Shown here one piece after another: positions 18,483-28,519 of a stretch of DNA of 64,000 nucleotides (positions are counted from its first letter, which is position 1; each line of letters begins with the position of its first letter). Both the position numbers and the translations under genes were made by a program. Under the pieces are notes generated by a model. It was not told the DNA's origin. It saw nothing but the letters and a program-made list of their open reading frames with translations, and made no database searches. Origin of the DNA: Jeotgalicoccus sp. (GTDB lineage Bacteria > Bacillota > Bacilli > Staphylococcales > Salinicoccaceae); contig DONT01000004.1 of the NCBI GenBank assembly GCA_003513765.1, positions 112,210-176,209 on the forward strand, written 5' to 3'.

Positions 18483-20213
18483 ATGGTAACAACGTTAGAT
18501 AAAGTAGATGTAGTAACAGTAGGAGTCGGCTGGACCGGCGGTATTATCGCAGCGGAAGCAACTAAAGCAGGGTTAACAGTGATGGGACTTGAGCGCGGAA
18601 AAAAACGCGGTACTGAAGACTATCAGCATGTGCATGATGAGCTGAAATACGCAGTACGTTATGAGCTGATGCAGGATACTGCAAAAGAAACGATTACTTT
18701 CAGAAATAATAAGGATGAAAAAGCATTGCCGATGCGCCAGCAGGGTTCTTTTCTTTTAGGTGAAAATCTTGGCGGAGCAGGAACTCACTGGAACGGGCAA
18801 ACGTGGAGATTTTTACCTTATGATTTTGAAATTAAATCGATGACTGAAGAGCGTTACGGCAAAGAGAAACTGCAGGAAGATGATGGCTATCAATTTGAGG
18901 ACTGGGGTATTACATACGAAGAACTCGAGCCATACTTCAACACATTTGAAAAGACCGCAGGTATTTCCGGTGAAGAAAATCCGCTTGGAGGATTTCGTTC
19001 CGAATCGTATCCGACACCGCCAATGTTGAAGTCGCGCAGCTTAAGGATGTTTGAAGAAGCCGCGAATAATCTGGACCTTCATCCAATCATGATGCCGTCT
19101 GCAAACCTTAGCCAGAAATACGAAAATCCGGACGGCGAAACGATTAATGCTTGTCAGTACTGCGCTTTTTGTGAACGTTTCGCTTGTGAGTACGATGCGA
19201 AATCTACACCAGAAGTTACTGTAATTAAAACTGCACAGAAAAGCGATGACTTCAACCTTCGCACACAGGCTAACGTTGTTGAAATTATTACAGATGAAGA
19301 CGATGATACGAAAGTATCGGGCGTTAAATTTGTCGATACCTTAACAGGTGAAGAATTTATTCAACCGGCTGATGTTGTAGCACTGACAAGTTACATGTTT
19401 AATAACTATAAACTGCTTGCCGTTTCGGACATCGGTGAACAGTATGACCCTGAAACAGGCGAAGGTACGCTCGGTCGCAATTATTGCTATCAGATTTCCG
19501 GGAGTGCCACAGGCTTCTTCGATACAGAATTTAACACTTTCATGGGTGCAGGGGCACTCGGAATGGCACTCGATGATTATAATGGGGATAATTTTGATCA
19601 CGAAGATCTCGATTTCCTTCACGGGGGAAATATTTCCATTACACAAACAGGTGCAAGACCGATTTTGAGCAATCCGGTGCCAAGCGATACGCCTTCCTGG
19701 GGTGAAGAATTTAAAGAAGAATCTATTAAAAATTATACGCGTGTGCTGTCTGTAGCAGGGCAGGGAGCTACAAGCCCGCATAAAGAAAATTATTTAAGTA
19801 TGGATACCGAGTACACAGATGCATATAATGTACCGCTTGTATGCCTGACTTATAACTTTACCAATCAGGACAGAGCAAGACATAAATACCTGGCTGAACG
19901 TTCAGCTGAAATCCTCGAAGAAATGGGAGCGAGCAGAGTAGATTTAGCAAGTGAAATTACTGATTATAATATTGTCCCTTACCAGTCGACACATAATACA
20001 GGCGGTACAACTATGGGGGCTGATCCAGAAACAAGTGTCGTTAATAATTATCTGCAGCATTGGGACCGCGATAACTTGTTTGTAGTAGGTGCCGGGAATT
20101 TCCAGCACAACAGCGGATATAATCCGACAGCTACTGTATGTGCACTTGCATACCGCTGTGCAGATGGTATTATTAAATATGCTGAAGATGGCGGACGCCT
20201 AGAAGAAGAATAA
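18483..20213 (+). CDS. GMC family flavoprotein dehydrogenase, copy 2
   Basis: Paralogue of the protein at 15712, 576 residues, with almost the same N-terminus (MVTTLDKVDVVTVGVGWTGG) and colinear sequence throughout. The cysteine set is at 224, 227, 230 and 235. The C-terminal motif differs: NFQHNSGYNPTAT in place of NYPHMSGYNATLT. The active-site surroundings have therefore diverged, which hints at another substrate. Strong ribosome site GGGGGGA before ATG. Only 11 bases separate it from tatC. Confidence 0.9.
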   Translation: MVTTLDKVDVVTVGVGWTGGIIAAEATKAGLTVMGLERGKKRGTEDYQHVHDELKYAVRYELMQDTAKETITFRNNKDEKALPMRQQGSFLLGENLGGAGTHWNGQTWRFLPYDFEIKSMTEERYGKEKLQEDDGYQFEDWGITYEELEPYFNTFEKTAGISGEENPLGGFRSESYPTPPMLKSRSLRMFEEAANNLDLHPIMMPSANLSQKYENPDGETINACQYCAFCERFACEYDAKSTPEVTVIKTAQKSDDFNLRTQANVVEIITDEDDDTKVSGVKFVDTLTGEEFIQPADVVALTSYMFNNYKLLAVSDIGEQYDPETGEGTLGRNYCYQISGSATGFFDTEFNTFMGAGALGMALDDYNGDNFDHEDLDFLHGGNISITQTGARPILSNPVPSDTPSWGEEFKEESIKNYTRVLSVAGQGATSPHKENYLSMDTEYTDAYNVPLVCLTYNFTNQDRARHKYLAERSAEILEEMGASRVDLASEITDYNIVPYQSTHNTGGTTMGADPETSVVNNYLQHWDRDNLFVVGAGNFQHNSGYNPTATVCALAYRCADGIIKYAEDGGRLEEE

Positions 20214-20224
20214 GGTGATGTAAA

Positions 20225-21070
20225 ATGGAGCCGAAGAAAACTGAAAATCAAGGCCCTGAAAATAAAAATCTGAATAATGAAGCTGAATTCGCCTCCAAAC
20301 GTAAAAGGGTAACAAAAGAGGACCCATATGCCCCGCTGACCGATCATCTTGAGGATTTAAGATTAGTCCTGATTAAGTCTGCGGTGACGATCACAATATG
20401 GTTCCTGATTATCTTTACAACTGTCGGCTGGTGGTTTCCCGTTGTGTCAAAAGGTGCGGAAATTGTCGTTCTCGGCCCGTTTGAAGTAATCCGTTTCTAC
20501 TTAAGAACAGCGGGTGCAATCAGCATAGGATTTTCCATACCATTTATATGCTGGTTCCTGTGGCAGTTTATGAGACCGGGACTTGTTGACAAAGAAACAC
20601 AATTCCTGAAAGGTTCACTGCCGGTTATGCTGCTGCTATTTGTAACCGGCCTGTCCTTTGGGTATTTTATCGTGCACCCGTTAAGCTACTTCTTCCTTAT
20701 TGAAATGGGAGAGCAGAATTTTAATGTACTGGTAACTGCAGATGAATACATGTCTTTCTTATTAATAACGACGATACCGTTCGGACTGGTTTTCCAGCTT
20801 CCGGTCGTCGCATTATTCCTGCATCATATTGAGCTTTTAACTGTTGAAGTAATGACGACAATGCGGAAATATGCATATTTTACATTGCTCGTCATTACAG
20901 CGCTTATAGCACCTCCTGATGTGTTTACACATCTGGTCACGCTTATCCCGATGATTCTTTTATATGAACTGAGTATCATTCTGATTAAGAGAAAAGAACG
21001 GAAAGCAGCAGCAAAAGCGGCTAAAGAAGAAAAAGCCAAAGAGAAAAAAGAAAAAGAAGAACATAAATAA
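20225..21070 (+). CDS. tatC: Sec-independent (Tat) protein translocase subunit TatC
   Basis: Six-helix receptor for twin-arginine signal peptides. The protein has 281 residues, somewhat longer than usual because of a charged N-terminal extension (about 35 residues) and a Lys/Glu/Ala-rich C-terminal tail. The family motif DHLEDLRLVLIKS marks the first cytoplasmic region. At the FExP position of the classic family the sequence reads FQLP. Linked to the only Tat substrate in the window (17543), so it probably serves the GMC complex. No tatA/tatB gene is adjacent. ATG follows AAGGTGATG. Confidence 0.94.
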   Translation: MEPKKTENQGPENKNLNNEAEFASKRKRVTKEDPYAPLTDHLEDLRLVLIKSAVTITIWFLIIFTTVGWWFPVVSKGAEIVVLGPFEVIRFYLRTAGAISIGFSIPFICWFLWQFMRPGLVDKETQFLKGSLPVMLLLFVTGLSFGYFIVHPLSYFFLIEMGEQNFNVLVTADEYMSFLLITTIPFGLVFQLPVVALFLHHIELLTVEVMTTMRKYAYFTLLVITALIAPPDVFTHLVTLIPMILLYELSIILIKRKERKAAAKAAKEEKAKEKKEKEEHK

Positions 21071-21079
21071 AATAATATT

Positions 21080-21124
21080 TAAACAAGCGGATTCGGCAGT
21101 ATTGCCCAGTCCGCTTGTTTTTTA
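21080..21124 (+). terminator. Terminator after tatC
   Basis: AACAAGCGGA (21082-21091) pairs with TCCGCTTGTT (21110-21119), followed by a T run. Confidence 0.85.
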
Positions 21125-21200
21125 ATGAAAAACGACATAACTCTATCTTTAAACAGGTATTTTCATGTATAATTATTTAAGTTGAAAGGTGGTAACTGAG

Positions 21201-22700
21201 ATGAAATCAAATATGCTTCTATCTCTTTTGAAGATAAAAACCACGTACGGAAATTTTCCGGAGACTGTAAAAGATATCACAGCAGATTCCCGGGAAACGC
21301 ACGACGCTGCTGTATTTATAGCAATAAAAGGACATCAGACCGACGGACTCGATTACATAGAAGATGTAATTAAACGCGGCTGCCGTTTTATTATAGCGGA
21401 CAGATATGTAGAACTGTCTTCAGATATCGGCCTGCTGGTAGTGAAAGACCCGTCAAAAACTGCAGCATTATTTGCCGAATACATTTATGATTTTCCACAC
21501 GAATCCCAGACGATGATCGGTGTGACCGGAACGAACGGCAAGACGACAGTTTCGATGATGATTCATAATCTGAGTATGGCACTCGGTACTAAAAGTGCTT
21601 ACCTTGGAACGAATGGATTCATGATTAATGAGACGCATATGGTGTCAGCTAATACTACACCGGAAACAACACGGCTTCATAAACGCATAAAAGAAGCGCA
21701 TGAAAATGATACTGAAGTTTTTACGATGGAAGTGTCATCGCACGGTTTAAAACTTGGGCGTACTTTCGGCATCAACTTTGATATTGCGATATTTACGAAC
21801 TTGACGCAGGATCATCTGGATTTTCATAACAGCATGGATGAATACGGGCATATTAAAGGCCTGCTGTTTTCACAGCTTGGGCAGGATGTAAAAAAACATA
21901 AATACGTCATCTTAAATAACGATGACGCATGGTCTGAAGTATATAAAGATATGACGCCGTTTGAAACGATTTCTTACGGCATGGACAGCACAGCTGATTT
22001 CTATCCATCGGATATTCAGGCCAGCCTTGAAGGATTTAATTTTACATTGAATACACCGGAAGGCAGCTTTGAAGTGAATTCTCCTTTCGTCGGAGAATAT
22101 AACATTCAAAATTTAATGTGTGCAATTATTAGTGAATGGCTGCAGGGTTATGAGATTGAACGTATTTTATCGGCAGTACCTGCAATGAAACCGGTTGAGG
22201 GCAGACTTGAAGTACTCGATCCGACATTGCCGATAGATATTATAATAGATTTTGCACATACGCCGGATGCGCTCAGTAAAGTAATCAATTCAGTGAAGCC
22301 GTTTGTAACAGGCAGATTAATTTGTCTGATTGGTATGACAGGAGAACGGGATTATTCAAAAGGCGCCGAAATGGGTGCCATCGCAACGCTTGCGGATTAT
22401 GCCGTATTCACTCCTGATAACCCGGCGAATGACGATCCTGAAATGCTTGTAAAACTGCTTGAAGAAGGAGCAGTCCACGATAATTATGTATCCTATACAG
22501 ACAGGGAAGAAGGAATTATCCACGCAGTGGATATTGCAGAACCCGGAGATACGATTATTCTGGCATGTAAAGGACGGGAACCATATCAGATTATGGAGAA
22601 CTACGTTAAAGTGCCGCACAGAGATGATTTAATTGCTCTTGATGCAGCATACAGAAAATACCGGAGTGAAGAGTATGTTGACAACGACAGTACAATTTAA
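21201..22700 (+). CDS. murE: UDP-N-acetylmuramoyl-tripeptide synthetase, L-lysine-adding MurE
   Basis: Adds the third stem-peptide residue to UDP-MurNAc-L-Ala-D-Glu in the cytosol. The protein has 499 residues. The ATP-binding P-loop is GVTGTNGKTT. The amino-acid selectivity motif is D406-N-P-A409 followed by NDDP, the form found in L-lysine-type enzymes, whereas DAP-type enzymes have DNPR. Start ATG 21201 follows AAAGGTGG; an in-frame GTG twelve bases upstream lies inside that ribosome site. It overlaps the next small gene by 26 bases. Confidence 0.96.
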   Translation: MKSNMLLSLLKIKTTYGNFPETVKDITADSRETHDAAVFIAIKGHQTDGLDYIEDVIKRGCRFIIADRYVELSSDIGLLVVKDPSKTAALFAEYIYDFPHESQTMIGVTGTNGKTTVSMMIHNLSMALGTKSAYLGTNGFMINETHMVSANTTPETTRLHKRIKEAHENDTEVFTMEVSSHGLKLGRTFGINFDIAIFTNLTQDHLDFHNSMDEYGHIKGLLFSQLGQDVKKHKYVILNNDDAWSEVYKDMTPFETISYGMDSTADFYPSDIQASLEGFNFTLNTPEGSFEVNSPFVGEYNIQNLMCAIISEWLQGYEIERILSAVPAMKPVEGRLEVLDPTLPIDIIIDFAHTPDALSKVINSVKPFVTGRLICLIGMTGERDYSKGAEMGAIATLADYAVFTPDNPANDDPEMLVKLLEEGAVHDNYVSYTDREEGIIHAVDIAEPGDTIILACKGREPYQIMENYVKVPHRDDLIALDAAYRKYRSEEYVDNDSTI

Positions 22701-22935
22701 CGGAACAGAATGTACAGTTTACATCGCAGAATTCGAAGGAACTTATATTATCAGCATACCGGAACTGGCATTCAGTATGCAGATGAATAATAGCCTCGGT
22801 GACGAAGAGATGGCTGATGAGCTGGTTATCCATCTCTTTACGCTGCTTGATGAAGATGACAGTGAACATGCCGCAAAAGTAATACTATCAGTAATAAGAA
22901 CTGAGCAAGGAGACAATAATGGAAATAAAAGATGA
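22675..22935 (+). CDS. Small conserved protein between murE and prfC
   Basis: 86-residue acidic soluble protein with no recognised catalytic motif. It starts [10 protein letters not shown] and is rich in beta-strand-like sequence, ending with a helix. The start overlaps murE by 26 bases and the end overlaps prfC by 17 bases, so it is translationally coupled on both sides. An in-frame start at 22633 would lie deep in murE and lacks a ribosome site; the ATG at 22675 follows GGAGTGAAG. Function unknown. Confidence 0.75.
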   Translation: MLTTTVQFNGTECTVYIAEFEGTYIISIPELAFSMQMNNSLGDEEMADELVIHLFTLLDEDDSEHAAKVILSVIRTEQGDNNGNKR

Positions 22936-24475
22936 AATACAAAAACGTAAGACGTTTGGGATTATATCCCACCCGGATGCAGGAAAGACGACGCTGACAG
23001 AAAAACTGCTGTTATTCGGCGGTGCTATTCGTGAAGCGGGAACGGTTAAAGGCAAGAAGAGTGGAAAATTCGCAACGAGTGACTGGATGAAAGTAGAGCA
23101 GGAACGCGGAATAAGTGTCACGAGTTCGGTGATGCAATTTGATTTTGACGGCTATAAAATAAATATTTTAGATACACCGGGACACGAGGATTTTTCGGAA
23201 GATACGTATCGTACATTAATGGCGGTTGACTCCGCAGTTATGGTTATCGATGCAGCTAAAGGCATCGAACCGCAGACTTTAAAACTCTTTAAAGTTTGTA
23301 AAATGCGCGGGATTCCCATTTTTACATTTATTAATAAATTGGACCGAGTTGGAAAAGAACCGTTCGAGCTGCTTGAGGAAATTGAATCAACACTCGAGAT
23401 TGAAACTTATCCAATGACCTGGCCAATCGGTATGGGACCAAGCTTCTTTGGAATAATTAATCGCCGTGAACGGACAATTAATCCATTTAGAGAAGAAGGT
23501 AAGTTACTGCTGGATGATGATTATCAGCTGGCCGAAAGCCATAAGATTGAAGCGGATTCAGCATACAGAGATGCAATTGATGAATTTATGCTGGTAGAAG
23601 AAGCAGGAGACGATTTTGATAAAGATAAAATTGCAAGAGGCGACCTGACACCGGTATTTTTCGGTTCAGCATTATCTTCATTCGGCATTGAGGAGTTTCT
23701 CGATACTTACGTGGATTTTGCACCTGAGCCTACCGGCCGTGAAACGAAAGATGGCACGGAAGTAAGTCCGACAGACGAAGAATTTTCAGGGTTTATCTTT
23801 AAAATTCAAGCGAATATGGATCCGAGACACCGTGACCGTCTGGCCTTTATGAGAATTGTCTCCGGGAAATTTACACGCGGCATGGATGCAGTGCTTGCCC
23901 GTACTAAGAAGAAAACAAAAATCTCTCGTGCCACGATGTTTATGGCTGACGATAAAGAAACAATTGATGAGGCGTATGCGGGTGATATTATCGGCTTATA
24001 CGATACTGGCAACTATCAGATCGGAGATACTTTATACAGCGGGAAGCCGCGTGATTTTGCTGCTCTGCCTCTGTTCACGCCGGAACTGTTTATGAAAGTT
24101 TCTGCTAAAAATGTTATGAAGCAGAAACATTTCTACAAGGGAATTGAACAGCTTGTGCAGGAAGGTGCGATTCAGTATTATAAATCAATGCATACGAATC
24201 AGCCTATCCTGGGTGCTGTTGGGCAACTTCAATTTGAAGTGTTCGAGCACCGTATGAAAAATGAGTATAATACGGATATCATTATGGAACCTGTCGGTAA
24301 GAAAATCGCGCGCTGGGTTGAAAATGAAGAAGATATTAAAGACTCCATGAACTCGCCGCGGGCAAACTTAGTGTACGACCGTTTTGATCAGCAGGTCTTC
24401 CTGTTTGAGAATGAATTTGCAATGCGTTGGTTCTCTGATAAGTATCCTGAAATTAAATTATACAGTCTGCTTTAA
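22919..24475 (+). CDS. prfC: Peptide chain release factor 3
   Basis: GTPase that recycles RF1/RF2 from the ribosome. Its 518 residues match RF3. GTPase motifs are G1 [14 protein letters not shown]3 [14 protein letters not shown] and G4 NKLDR. ATG 22919 follows AAGGAGAC, inside the end of the preceding gene. It is the last gene of the murE transcript; no strong terminator follows before the riboswitch region of terC. Confidence 0.95.
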   Translation: MEIKDEIQKRKTFGIISHPDAGKTTLTEKLLLFGGAIREAGTVKGKKSGKFATSDWMKVEQERGISVTSSVMQFDFDGYKINILDTPGHEDFSEDTYRTLMAVDSAVMVIDAAKGIEPQTLKLFKVCKMRGIPIFTFINKLDRVGKEPFELLEEIESTLEIETYPMTWPIGMGPSFFGIINRRERTINPFREEGKLLLDDDYQLAESHKIEADSAYRDAIDEFMLVEEAGDDFDKDKIARGDLTPVFFGSALSSFGIEEFLDTYVDFAPEPTGRETKDGTEVSPTDEEFSGFIFKIQANMDPRHRDRLAFMRIVSGKFTRGMDAVLARTKKKTKISRATMFMADDKETIDEAYAGDIIGLYDTGNYQIGDTLYSGKPRDFAALPLFTPELFMKVSAKNVMKQKHFYKGIEQLVQEGAIQYYKSMHTNQPILGAVGQLQFEVFEHRMKNEYNTDIIMEPVGKKIARWVENEEDIKDSMNSPRANLVYDRFDQQVFLFENEFAMRWFSDKYPEIKLYSLL

Positions 24476-24549
24476 AAAACACTTTACTTTTTACATGTAA
24501 TAACTTATATTTAATTAGAATTCAAAAACACATATAACAAACCTGTATT

Positions 24550-24700
24550 TTAAGGGGAGTAACGAATAGGAAACTATCAGTGTATCGTCATTACGGAGAA
24601 ATCCCGGTACATTGAGCAATATATATTATTGTATCGTGAGACCTTAACAGACAGTGCTGCACAGATTGTGTACAGCCTGGCCTGTTAAGGTCTCTTTTTG
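24550..24700 (+). promoter_or_regulatory. Manganese riboswitch (yybP-ykoY type) with intrinsic terminator
   Basis: The leader of terC begins TTAAGGGGAGTAAC, the conserved 5' element of this class, with a second conserved segment GTATCGTCATTACGG near 24583. P1 can form between TTAAGG (24550-24555) and CCTTAA (24642-24647). That same 3' strand is also part of GAGACCTTAACAG (24638-24650), which pairs perfectly over 13 bp with CTGTTAAGGTCTC (24682-24694) followed by five T. P1 and the terminator exclude each other, as expected for an ON switch in which Mn2+ stabilises P1 and allows read-through. Confidence 0.93.
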
Positions 24701-24728
24701 TGTTTGATATAAAAAGGAGGAAACAAAA

Positions 24729-25505
24729 ATGGATACAGCTGTTTTACTGGAATATGCATGGGTGTTGATTGTATTAATCGGTCTGGAAGGTTTACTTGCA
24801 GCAGATAATGCTGTCGTACTTGCGGTTATGGTACGTCATTTAGACCCTGTAAGAAGGAGAAAAGCGCTTTTCTACGGCTTGCTCGGCGCATTCGTGTTCC
24901 GTGTGATTGCAATATTATTACTCGTTTGGCTCGTACAATGGTGGTGGGTTCAAGGGTTAGGTGCATTGTACCTGTTCTACGTCTCAATATCCCACTTAGT
25001 TGCTATTAGAAAACATAAAGACAAAAGTGCTGATGATCTGATCGAAGAACAGAAAGATAAGAAACAATCCGGATTCTGGATGACTGTCTTCAAAGTTGAG
25101 CTTGCAGATATTGCTTTTGCGGTAGATTCAATTTTAGCAGCAGCAGCGATTGCACTTGCATTGCCTGCAGTCGGCGGAGATTTCTTCGGAATTAACGCAG
25201 GACAGTATACTGTAATGCTTGTCGGTGGACTTGTCGGTGTAATCATTATGAGATTCTTCGCAAACTACTTTGTAGAACTTCTTGCGAAACGTCCATCACT
25301 TGAAATTGCCGCATTCGTTATCGTCGGCTGGGTAGGGGTTAAACTTGCAGTACTGACACTGGCTCACGAAGCAGTTGGTATTATTCCTGCAGAATTCCCT
25401 CATTCAACAACATGGAAGATTATCTTCTGGGCTGTAATGGTAATCATCGTTCTTGCCGGCTGGTTCGGCGGCAGCAAAAAAAATGACACTGTAAAAGAAG
25501 CATAG
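24729..25505 (+). CDS. TerC family integral membrane protein, probable Mn2+ exporter
   Basis: 258-residue polytopic membrane protein with about seven helices. The TerC signature includes EGLLAADNAVVLAV near residue 20 and the second acidic repeat VELADIAFAVDSILAA near residue 123; these acidic residues are the presumed metal site. The upstream yybP-ykoY riboswitch argues for manganese, and TerC proteins of Bacillus are known Mn2+ exporters. ATG follows AAAAGGAGG. Confidence 0.92.
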   Translation: MDTAVLLEYAWVLIVLIGLEGLLAADNAVVLAVMVRHLDPVRRRKALFYGLLGAFVFRVIAILLLVWLVQWWWVQGLGALYLFYVSISHLVAIRKHKDKSADDLIEEQKDKKQSGFWMTVFKVELADIAFAVDSILAAAAIALALPAVGGDFFGINAGQYTVMLVGGLVGVIIMRFFANYFVELLAKRPSLEIAAFVIVGWVGVKLAVLTLAHEAVGIIPAEFPHSTTWKIIFWAVMVIIVLAGWFGGSKKNDTVKEA

Positions 25506-25581
25506 TTTTAAACGTATAGTTGGCATGAATTTTTAAAAGGCCTTATAATTACTTGTAAAGTATGCAGATGGAGTGATTATT

Positions 25582-27027
25582 ATGAGCGATGAAAGAAAAC
25601 GTCCGATTGACAGAGAAAAATACAGACGGACAGCAAGAAATTTCACGGATAAAAATCAATCAGCTGAAGAAGCAGAAAATCAGTTTGAATTTACAAGATC
25701 ACGTGAAGAACAGCGGGAGTTCGGAGCAGATAATGATACTTACGATAATAGAGAAGTACATGATGCCGCCGAAGACTCTGAAAAAGATTCGAATTACCGC
25801 ACTGTAAAAGAACAGCAGAAAGATTCCGGCGGGGGCGGTTTTAAATCATTTTTACTGCCGCTTCTCGCAGGGGTTATCGGTGCACTTCTCGTACTCGGTG
25901 CTTATCTCTTATTTACGGGAACAGACGAAGAAGAGAGCGCAGAACAGCAAACAGGCGAAGAGACGGCATCCGAAGTGGATTCCAATCAGGATTTATCTGA
26001 AGTAAAACAACAGCTTGAAGAAGAAAACGCTGATAAGGTGATTACAGATACTACAGCAGCCGTACAAAAAGCAAAACCGGCGGTTGTATCTGTTATTAAC
26101 ATGCAGCGTATTCAATCAATAATACCGGGGATTAATACCACTTCCGATGAAGCAGAAGAAGCGGGCAGCGGTTCCGGTGTAATTTATAAAACAGAAGGCG
26201 ATATTGCTTATGTAGTAACGAATCAGCATGTAGTCGACGGTGCTGAGGAGATTAAAATTAATCTGGAAAGCGGAGACTCAGTTGATGCAGAGCTCGTCGG
26301 TTCGGATATCTGGACAGACCTTGCGGTTCTGAGCATTCCATCAGATGTTGTAGAAACGACGATTGAATTTGGAGAAAGCAGCAATCTGCTTGTCGGTGAA
26401 CCGGCAATTGCGATTGGTTCACCGCTTGGTGAAATATTCTCCGGTTCAGTCTCACAGGGAATCATTTCAGGACTTGACCGTTCTGTCCCCGTCGATCTTG
26501 ACGGAGACGGCTCAATAGACTGGGAAGCGAGTGTTCTTCAGACAGATGCAGCAATTAACCCGGGTAACTCCGGCGGGGCTCTGATAGACGCTAACGGGCG
26601 TTTAATCGGTATTAACTCTATGAAGATTGGAATTGCTTCAGTCGAAGGAATCGGTTTTGCAATTCCGGTCGATGAAGTGAAAGAAGTCACGAGTCAGCTG
26701 GAGGAAAACGGTGAAGTAACAAGACCGTTCCTCGGCATAACATTGCAGGATCTGCTGAATGTTGCATCATCACCTGTGTACGATCAGCTGCAGCTGCCAG
26801 AAGAAGTTAGAGGCGGCGTAATAATCAGCGGCGTACAGGAAAACTCTCCTGCTGCACAGGCTGGACTGCAGGAACTCGATGTTATTACTCATCTTGACGG
26901 TGAACCAATCAATAATATGGTTGAACTCAGACAGCATCTTTATTATGCAAAAACAGCCGGTGAAGAAATGACAATCGACTTTTACCGTAATGGTGAACAG
27001 CAGTCGGTTACTGTAGTACTTGAATAA
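25582..27027 (+). CDS. HtrA/DegP-like membrane-anchored serine protease
   Basis: S1C protease for misfolded exported proteins, 481 residues. Residues 1-85 are a charged cytoplasmic region, about 90-112 a single membrane helix, 115-155 an acidic linker, 160-370 the trypsin-like domain and about 380-480 one PDZ domain. The catalytic triad is H216 (NQHVVDG), D246 (DLAVL) and S330 (GNSGGAL). ATG 25582 follows GGAGTGATT; an in-frame ATT-ATT upstream start at 25573 lacks support. It is the same neighbour of prfC as in S. aureus. Confidence 0.94.
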   Translation: MSDERKRPIDREKYRRTARNFTDKNQSAEEAENQFEFTRSREEQREFGADNDTYDNREVHDAAEDSEKDSNYRTVKEQQKDSGGGGFKSFLLPLLAGVIGALLVLGAYLLFTGTDEEESAEQQTGEETASEVDSNQDLSEVKQQLEEENADKVITDTTAAVQKAKPAVVSVINMQRIQSIIPGINTTSDEAEEAGSGSGVIYKTEGDIAYVVTNQHVVDGAEEIKINLESGDSVDAELVGSDIWTDLAVLSIPSDVVETTIEFGESSNLLVGEPAIAIGSPLGEIFSGSVSQGIISGLDRSVPVDLDGDGSIDWEASVLQTDAAINPGNSGGALIDANGRLIGINSMKIGIASVEGIGFAIPVDEVKEVTSQLEENGEVTRPFLGITLQDLLNVASSPVYDQLQLPEEVRGGVIISGVQENSPAAQAGLQELDVITHLDGEPINNMVELRQHLYYAKTAGEEMTIDFYRNGEQQSVTVVLE

Positions 27028-27040
27028 TTAAAGAATTTTA

Positions 27041-27072
27041 ACGGAATCCCGCTTAGTGGATTCCGTTTTTTT
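27041..27072 (+). terminator. Terminator after htrA-like gene
   Basis: ACGGAATCC pairs with GGATTCCGT, followed by seven T. Confidence 0.88.
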
Positions 27073-27149
27073 ATTCGGCAGAGGTTATTTTATTGTATAA
27101 TGTGGCTATAATCTTTTATCAACTGATTTACGGATTGGAGATAGTCTTT

Positions 27150-28499
27150 TTGAGAAAATTACGCCGGTGGTTTACAAACCTGAGCCCGCAAAGGGGCATA
27201 CTGCTGTATTATTTTCTGGCATTAGCAGCAGCAGCTGCATTATTAAGTATTCCTGTATTTTACCAGGGAGAAGGCATTCCATTTATCGATACACTCTTTG
27301 TTGCAGCATCGGCAATTTCTGTTACCGGTTTAAGCACAGTGACAATTGTGGAGACTTTTAATATACCCGGCTATATACTGCTGATGTTCCTGATGAATCT
27401 CGGCGGCATTGGTATTATGGCAGTCGGCACGCTGCTGTGGATTTTACTCGGCCGGCGCATTGGAGTCAGAGAACGCCGTCAGATTATTGCAGATAATGCA
27501 CAGTATAAAATGTCAGGGGCAGTGAAGCTTGTCCTCGATATTATTACGCTTCTTATCGCTGTCGAAATTGCCGGTGCAATAATATATATTTCATACTTTT
27601 ATATGCAGTCGGGTGATTTTGCGTATGCACTGCTGCATGGTTCATTCTTGTCCGTTTCTGCTACGACGAACGGCGGTCTCGATCTTTACAGTAATTCTTT
27701 AACGCACCTTGAAGGAAATTTGTTTATAGAAATACCTGTAATGTGTCAGATTATTTTAGGTGCAATCGGTTATCCGGTGTTAATAGAGCTGAAGCATTTT
27801 CTCAGCAAACATTCACCGGGATTCCGTTTTTCATTATTTACAAAAGTTACAGCATCGACGTATGGCATACTGCTCCTGATTGGTACGGTTTTAATATTCC
27901 TCCTCGAGGCCGCAAAATACTTTGAAGGTAAAAATATTCTGTCGTCAATAATGACGAGTATGTTTTTATCAGCAAGTACAAGGAGTGGCGGTATAACAAC
28001 TGTTACTGTGGAACAGCTGACGGAAACAACGCAGCTTATTATGAGTGTGCTTATGTTTATCGGTGCATCACCGTCCAGTGCCGGTGGGGGAATACGGACG
28101 ACAACATTTGCTATACTGATACTGTTCCTTATATCTTTCTCAAGAGGGCGTCAGCACATTAATGTGTTTCAGAGAAGGATTGCAAAAAAAGATATTGAAC
28201 GGGCATTTGCAGTATTTATTCTCGCTGTCGGTCTCGTTTTCGCTGGTATTCTGACAGTATTAATTGCAGATGGACATCAATTTACACTGACGCAGATTAT
28301 TTTTGAAGTAACGTCTGCTTTCGGTACGACGGGTACCTCGACTGGGATAACTGAAGACTTGTCGACACTGAGTAAAATAGTAATCATGTTATTTATGTTT
28401 ATCGGCAGAATAGGATTTGTCTCATTCCTTCTGTCGATTGCCGGAAGACAGCGTGAACTGACTTATAAATATTCTGAAGAACGCCTGATGGTAGGCTAA
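27150..28499 (+). CDS. ktrB: K+ channel-like transporter subunit KtrB/TrkH
   Basis: Membrane subunit of a K+ uptake system with four pore repeats, 449 residues from the chosen start. Selectivity-filter segments SVTGLST, SATTNGG, STRSGG and FGTTGTS are seen in order. The frame is open to 27093, but that start falls on a TATAAT that is probably the promoter -10. TTG 27150, preceded by TTGGAGATAG, gives a KtrB-like N-terminus and length. The regulatory subunit KtrA is not in the window. Confidence 0.92.
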   Translation: MRKLRRWFTNLSPQRGILLYYFLALAAAAALLSIPVFYQGEGIPFIDTLFVAASAISVTGLSTVTIVETFNIPGYILLMFLMNLGGIGIMAVGTLLWILLGRRIGVRERRQIIADNAQYKMSGAVKLVLDIITLLIAVEIAGAIIYISYFYMQSGDFAYALLHGSFLSVSATTNGGLDLYSNSLTHLEGNLFIEIPVMCQIILGAIGYPVLIELKHFLSKHSPGFRFSLFTKVTASTYGILLLIGTVLIFLLEAAKYFEGKNILSSIMTSMFLSASTRSGGITTVTVEQLTETTQLIMSVLMFIGASPSSAGGGIRTTTFAILILFLISFSRGRQHINVFQRRIAKKDIERAFAVFILAVGLVFAGILTVLIADGHQFTLTQIIFEVTSAFGTTGTSTGITEDLSTLSKIVIMLFMFIGRIGFVSFLLSIAGRQRELTYKYSEERLMVG

Positions 28500-28519
28500 A
28501 TCAGCAGGGAGTGAACTAA

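Noticed and set aside
19341..19781. 146-codon antisense open frame inside GMC copy 2
   Set aside because: A shadow of a strongly conserved gene; composition matches a reversed coding frame and no start signal is present.
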